A DNA stretch of 64,000 nt from Leucobacter muris. Its GTDB lineage: Bacteria; Actinomycetota; Actinomycetes; Actinomycetales; Microbacteriaceae. Positions 63,075 to 64,000 of this stretch are shown in pieces. The position numbers and the translations under genes are program-made. Below the pieces are notes generated by a model that made no database searches, was not told where the DNA came from, and saw only the letters and a list, made by a program, of their open reading frames with translations. How positions within the stretch are numbered: position 1 is the stretch's first letter; each line of letters opens with the position of its first letter. The stretch lies in assembly GCF_004028235.1 (NCBI RefSeq), contig NZ_CP035037.1, positions 3,147,983-3,211,982 on the forward strand, in the 5' to 3' direction.

Positions 63075-63505
63075 CGCTGCTCCCCGGCGACGAGCTCGCG
63101 CTCGACGCGGTCGAGCGCTCGATTCATCTCGCGCTCGAGCTCGGAGAACGGCGCACCCGCCGCCGCAGGCAGCGCCCGGAAGACCACGTCGACGCCCCGT
63201 ATGCCACTGCGGATGCGGCGCTCCACCACACTCTTCATCCGACGACGCACCAGATTGCGGGTCACCGCGTTTCCGACGGCCTTCGAGATGATGAACCCGA
63301 AGCGGGCGGGGGGAACCGGATCCGACCCTTCTGCGCGCTCGCCGCCCCCGGCCGGCGCGCCGGCCTGCGAGGAGGCATCGAGCCGACCGGTCGGAGAACG
63401 CAAAACCGCGTGGGTGATGCAGTACGCACCACCCACGCGGCGTCCGGTTCGCACGGCGAACCGATAATCCTCACCCCGGGTGACGCGATGCCGCTTGGCA
63501 GGCAC
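63071..63505 (-). CDS. rnpA: Ribonuclease P protein component
   Basis: A 144-residue protein subunit of RNase P. The RNR motif region is ISKAVGNAVTRNLVRRRMKSVV, with a basic N-terminus MPAKRHRVTRGEDYRFAVRTGRR. Between the first beta strands (after ITHAVLRS) about 25 residues rich in Gly, Ala and Pro are inserted compared with a usual length of about 115-125. It starts with GTG and overlaps yidD by 4 bp. Confidence 0.93.
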   Translation of the reverse strand: MPAKRHRVTRGEDYRFAVRTGRRVGGAYCITHAVLRSPTGRLDASSQAGAPAGGGERAEGSDPVPPARFGFIISKAVGNAVTRNLVRRRMKSVVERRIRSGIRGVDVVFRALPAAAGAPFSELEREMNRALDRVERELVAGEQR

Positions 63506-63529
63506 GATCGGCCAGGGGGCAGAAGACGA

Positions 63530-63667
63530 TTACGCGGTGAGCTTCGAGCGGCCCTTGCCGCGACGAGCCGCGACGATGGCGCGGCCGGCACGCGTGCGCA
63601 TGCGGGCGCGGAAGCCGTGCACCTTGGCGCGACGGCGGTTGTTGGGCTGAAAAGTACGCTTGCTCAT
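63530..63667 (-). CDS. rpmH: 50S ribosomal protein L34
   Basis: A 45-residue very basic protein with the invariant start [20 protein letters not shown] and [18 protein letters not shown]. It lies 24 bp upstream of rnpA in the conserved order. A good promoter with -35 TTGACT and -10 TAAAGT lies at 63770-63798 on the minus strand. Confidence 0.97.
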   Translation of the reverse strand: MSKRTFQPNNRRRAKVHGFRARMRTRAGRAIVAARRGKGRSKLTA

Positions 63668-63769
63668 GAAAGACTCCGTGACTTATGGAACAGATCCCCG
63701 AAGCTCGCAGGCGTCGAGGAAGTCGGAATTGGGCAGGGCTGCAATGGCTGCCGCCCATACAAGGTAATC

Positions 63770-63798
63770 ACTTTACGCCCAAACCGCGCCGCAGTCAA
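63770..63798 (-). promoter_or_regulatory. Promoter of rpmH-rnpA
   Basis: On the minus strand TTGACT (63793-63798) and TAAAGT (63770-63775) are separated by 17 bp, about 100 bp upstream of the rpmH start. Confidence 0.7.
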
Positions 63799-64000
63799 AG
63801 CCGATTCGCGGGGTTCCCCACCGCGCATCGCCCAGGGGTTTTCAGACTTGCCTGTGGACAAATCTGTGACTAACGTGGGCGCAGGTGTTCGTCCGGTCCT
63901 GAACTCGCCCGTAATCTCGGGCCTCCACGCGCGTCAGGCTGTGGATAAAGCTGGGCATAACATCTCCTCTTCCAGCTACGAGACCGAACCGAGTATCCGC
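63799..64000. promoter_or_regulatory. Left part of the rpmH-dnaA intergenic (origin-proximal) region
   Basis: No gene is seen in 63668-64000. Two DnaA boxes are visible: TGTGGACAA (63853-63861, one mismatch) and TGTGGATAA (63940-63948, perfect). Gene order predicts dnaA just beyond the right edge on the plus strand. Whether the full origin lies here or after dnaA cannot be seen. Confidence 0.65.

Overview
The window is a very GC-rich (roughly 70 %) stretch of an actinobacterial chromosome. The evidence is the codon use, the mycothiol genes mshA and mshB, a furA-katG pair, a rpmH-rnpA-yidD-yidC-jag-rsmG-parA-parB origin cluster on the minus strand, and leaderless-looking promoters. Gene content and gene sizes fit Microbacteriaceae (a Leucobacter-like genome is my best guess, not proven). 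The right end lies in the intergenic region before dnaA, so this is the flank of oriC. No tRNA, rRNA, IS element, prophage or CRISPR array was seen.

Region 1 (about 0.2-23.8 kb) is a polyol and inositol catabolic island. The core iolC - Cgl0159-type aldolase - iolA - iolB - iolD // iolE - iolG - iolH is on the minus strand, in the order I recall from Corynebacterium. A GntR/UTRA regulator (iolR candidate) is divergent from iolC. Around it are a sugar-porter transporter, four more Gfo/Idh/MocA oxidoreductases, two more xylose-isomerase-like TIM barrels, two LacI regulators and one FCD-type GntR regulator. A shared operator-like word (TGT or TGA, four bases, ACA) occurs at five places, covering the four inositol promoters. 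A perfect LacI-type palindrome controls a separate oxidoreductase/isomerase pair.

Region 2 (23.7-32.5 kb) holds mshA, a copper module (CsoR-type operator, copZ, copA), a CDF metal exporter, and furA-katG with a Fur-type palindrome.

Region 3 (31.9-42.1 kb) holds a branched-chain 2-oxoacid dehydrogenase operon (E1alpha, E1beta, E2, GNAT), an aromatic aminotransferase, and a three-gene operon of an AAA+ ATPase with two TPR-membrane proteins. The middle gene of that operon carries a one-base frameshift.

Region 4 (42.1-48.2 kb) is mixed: a holin-like membrane protein, a low-molecular-weight phosphatase, purB, a siderophore-interacting protein, an LssY_C-type protein and small membrane proteins.

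Region 5 (48.2-64 kb) is the origin-proximal core: dnaB, rplI, rpsR, ssb, rpsF, mshB, pcnA, a DUF6049-type exported protein, trxB, trxA, parB, parA, rsmG, a parS palindrome, jag, yidC, yidD, rnpA and rpmH. Two points stand out. The lipid II flippase gene murJ, usually between the DUF6049 gene and trxB, is missing. A cluster of DnaA-box-like sequences lies upstream of dnaB, about 14 kb from the presumed origin.
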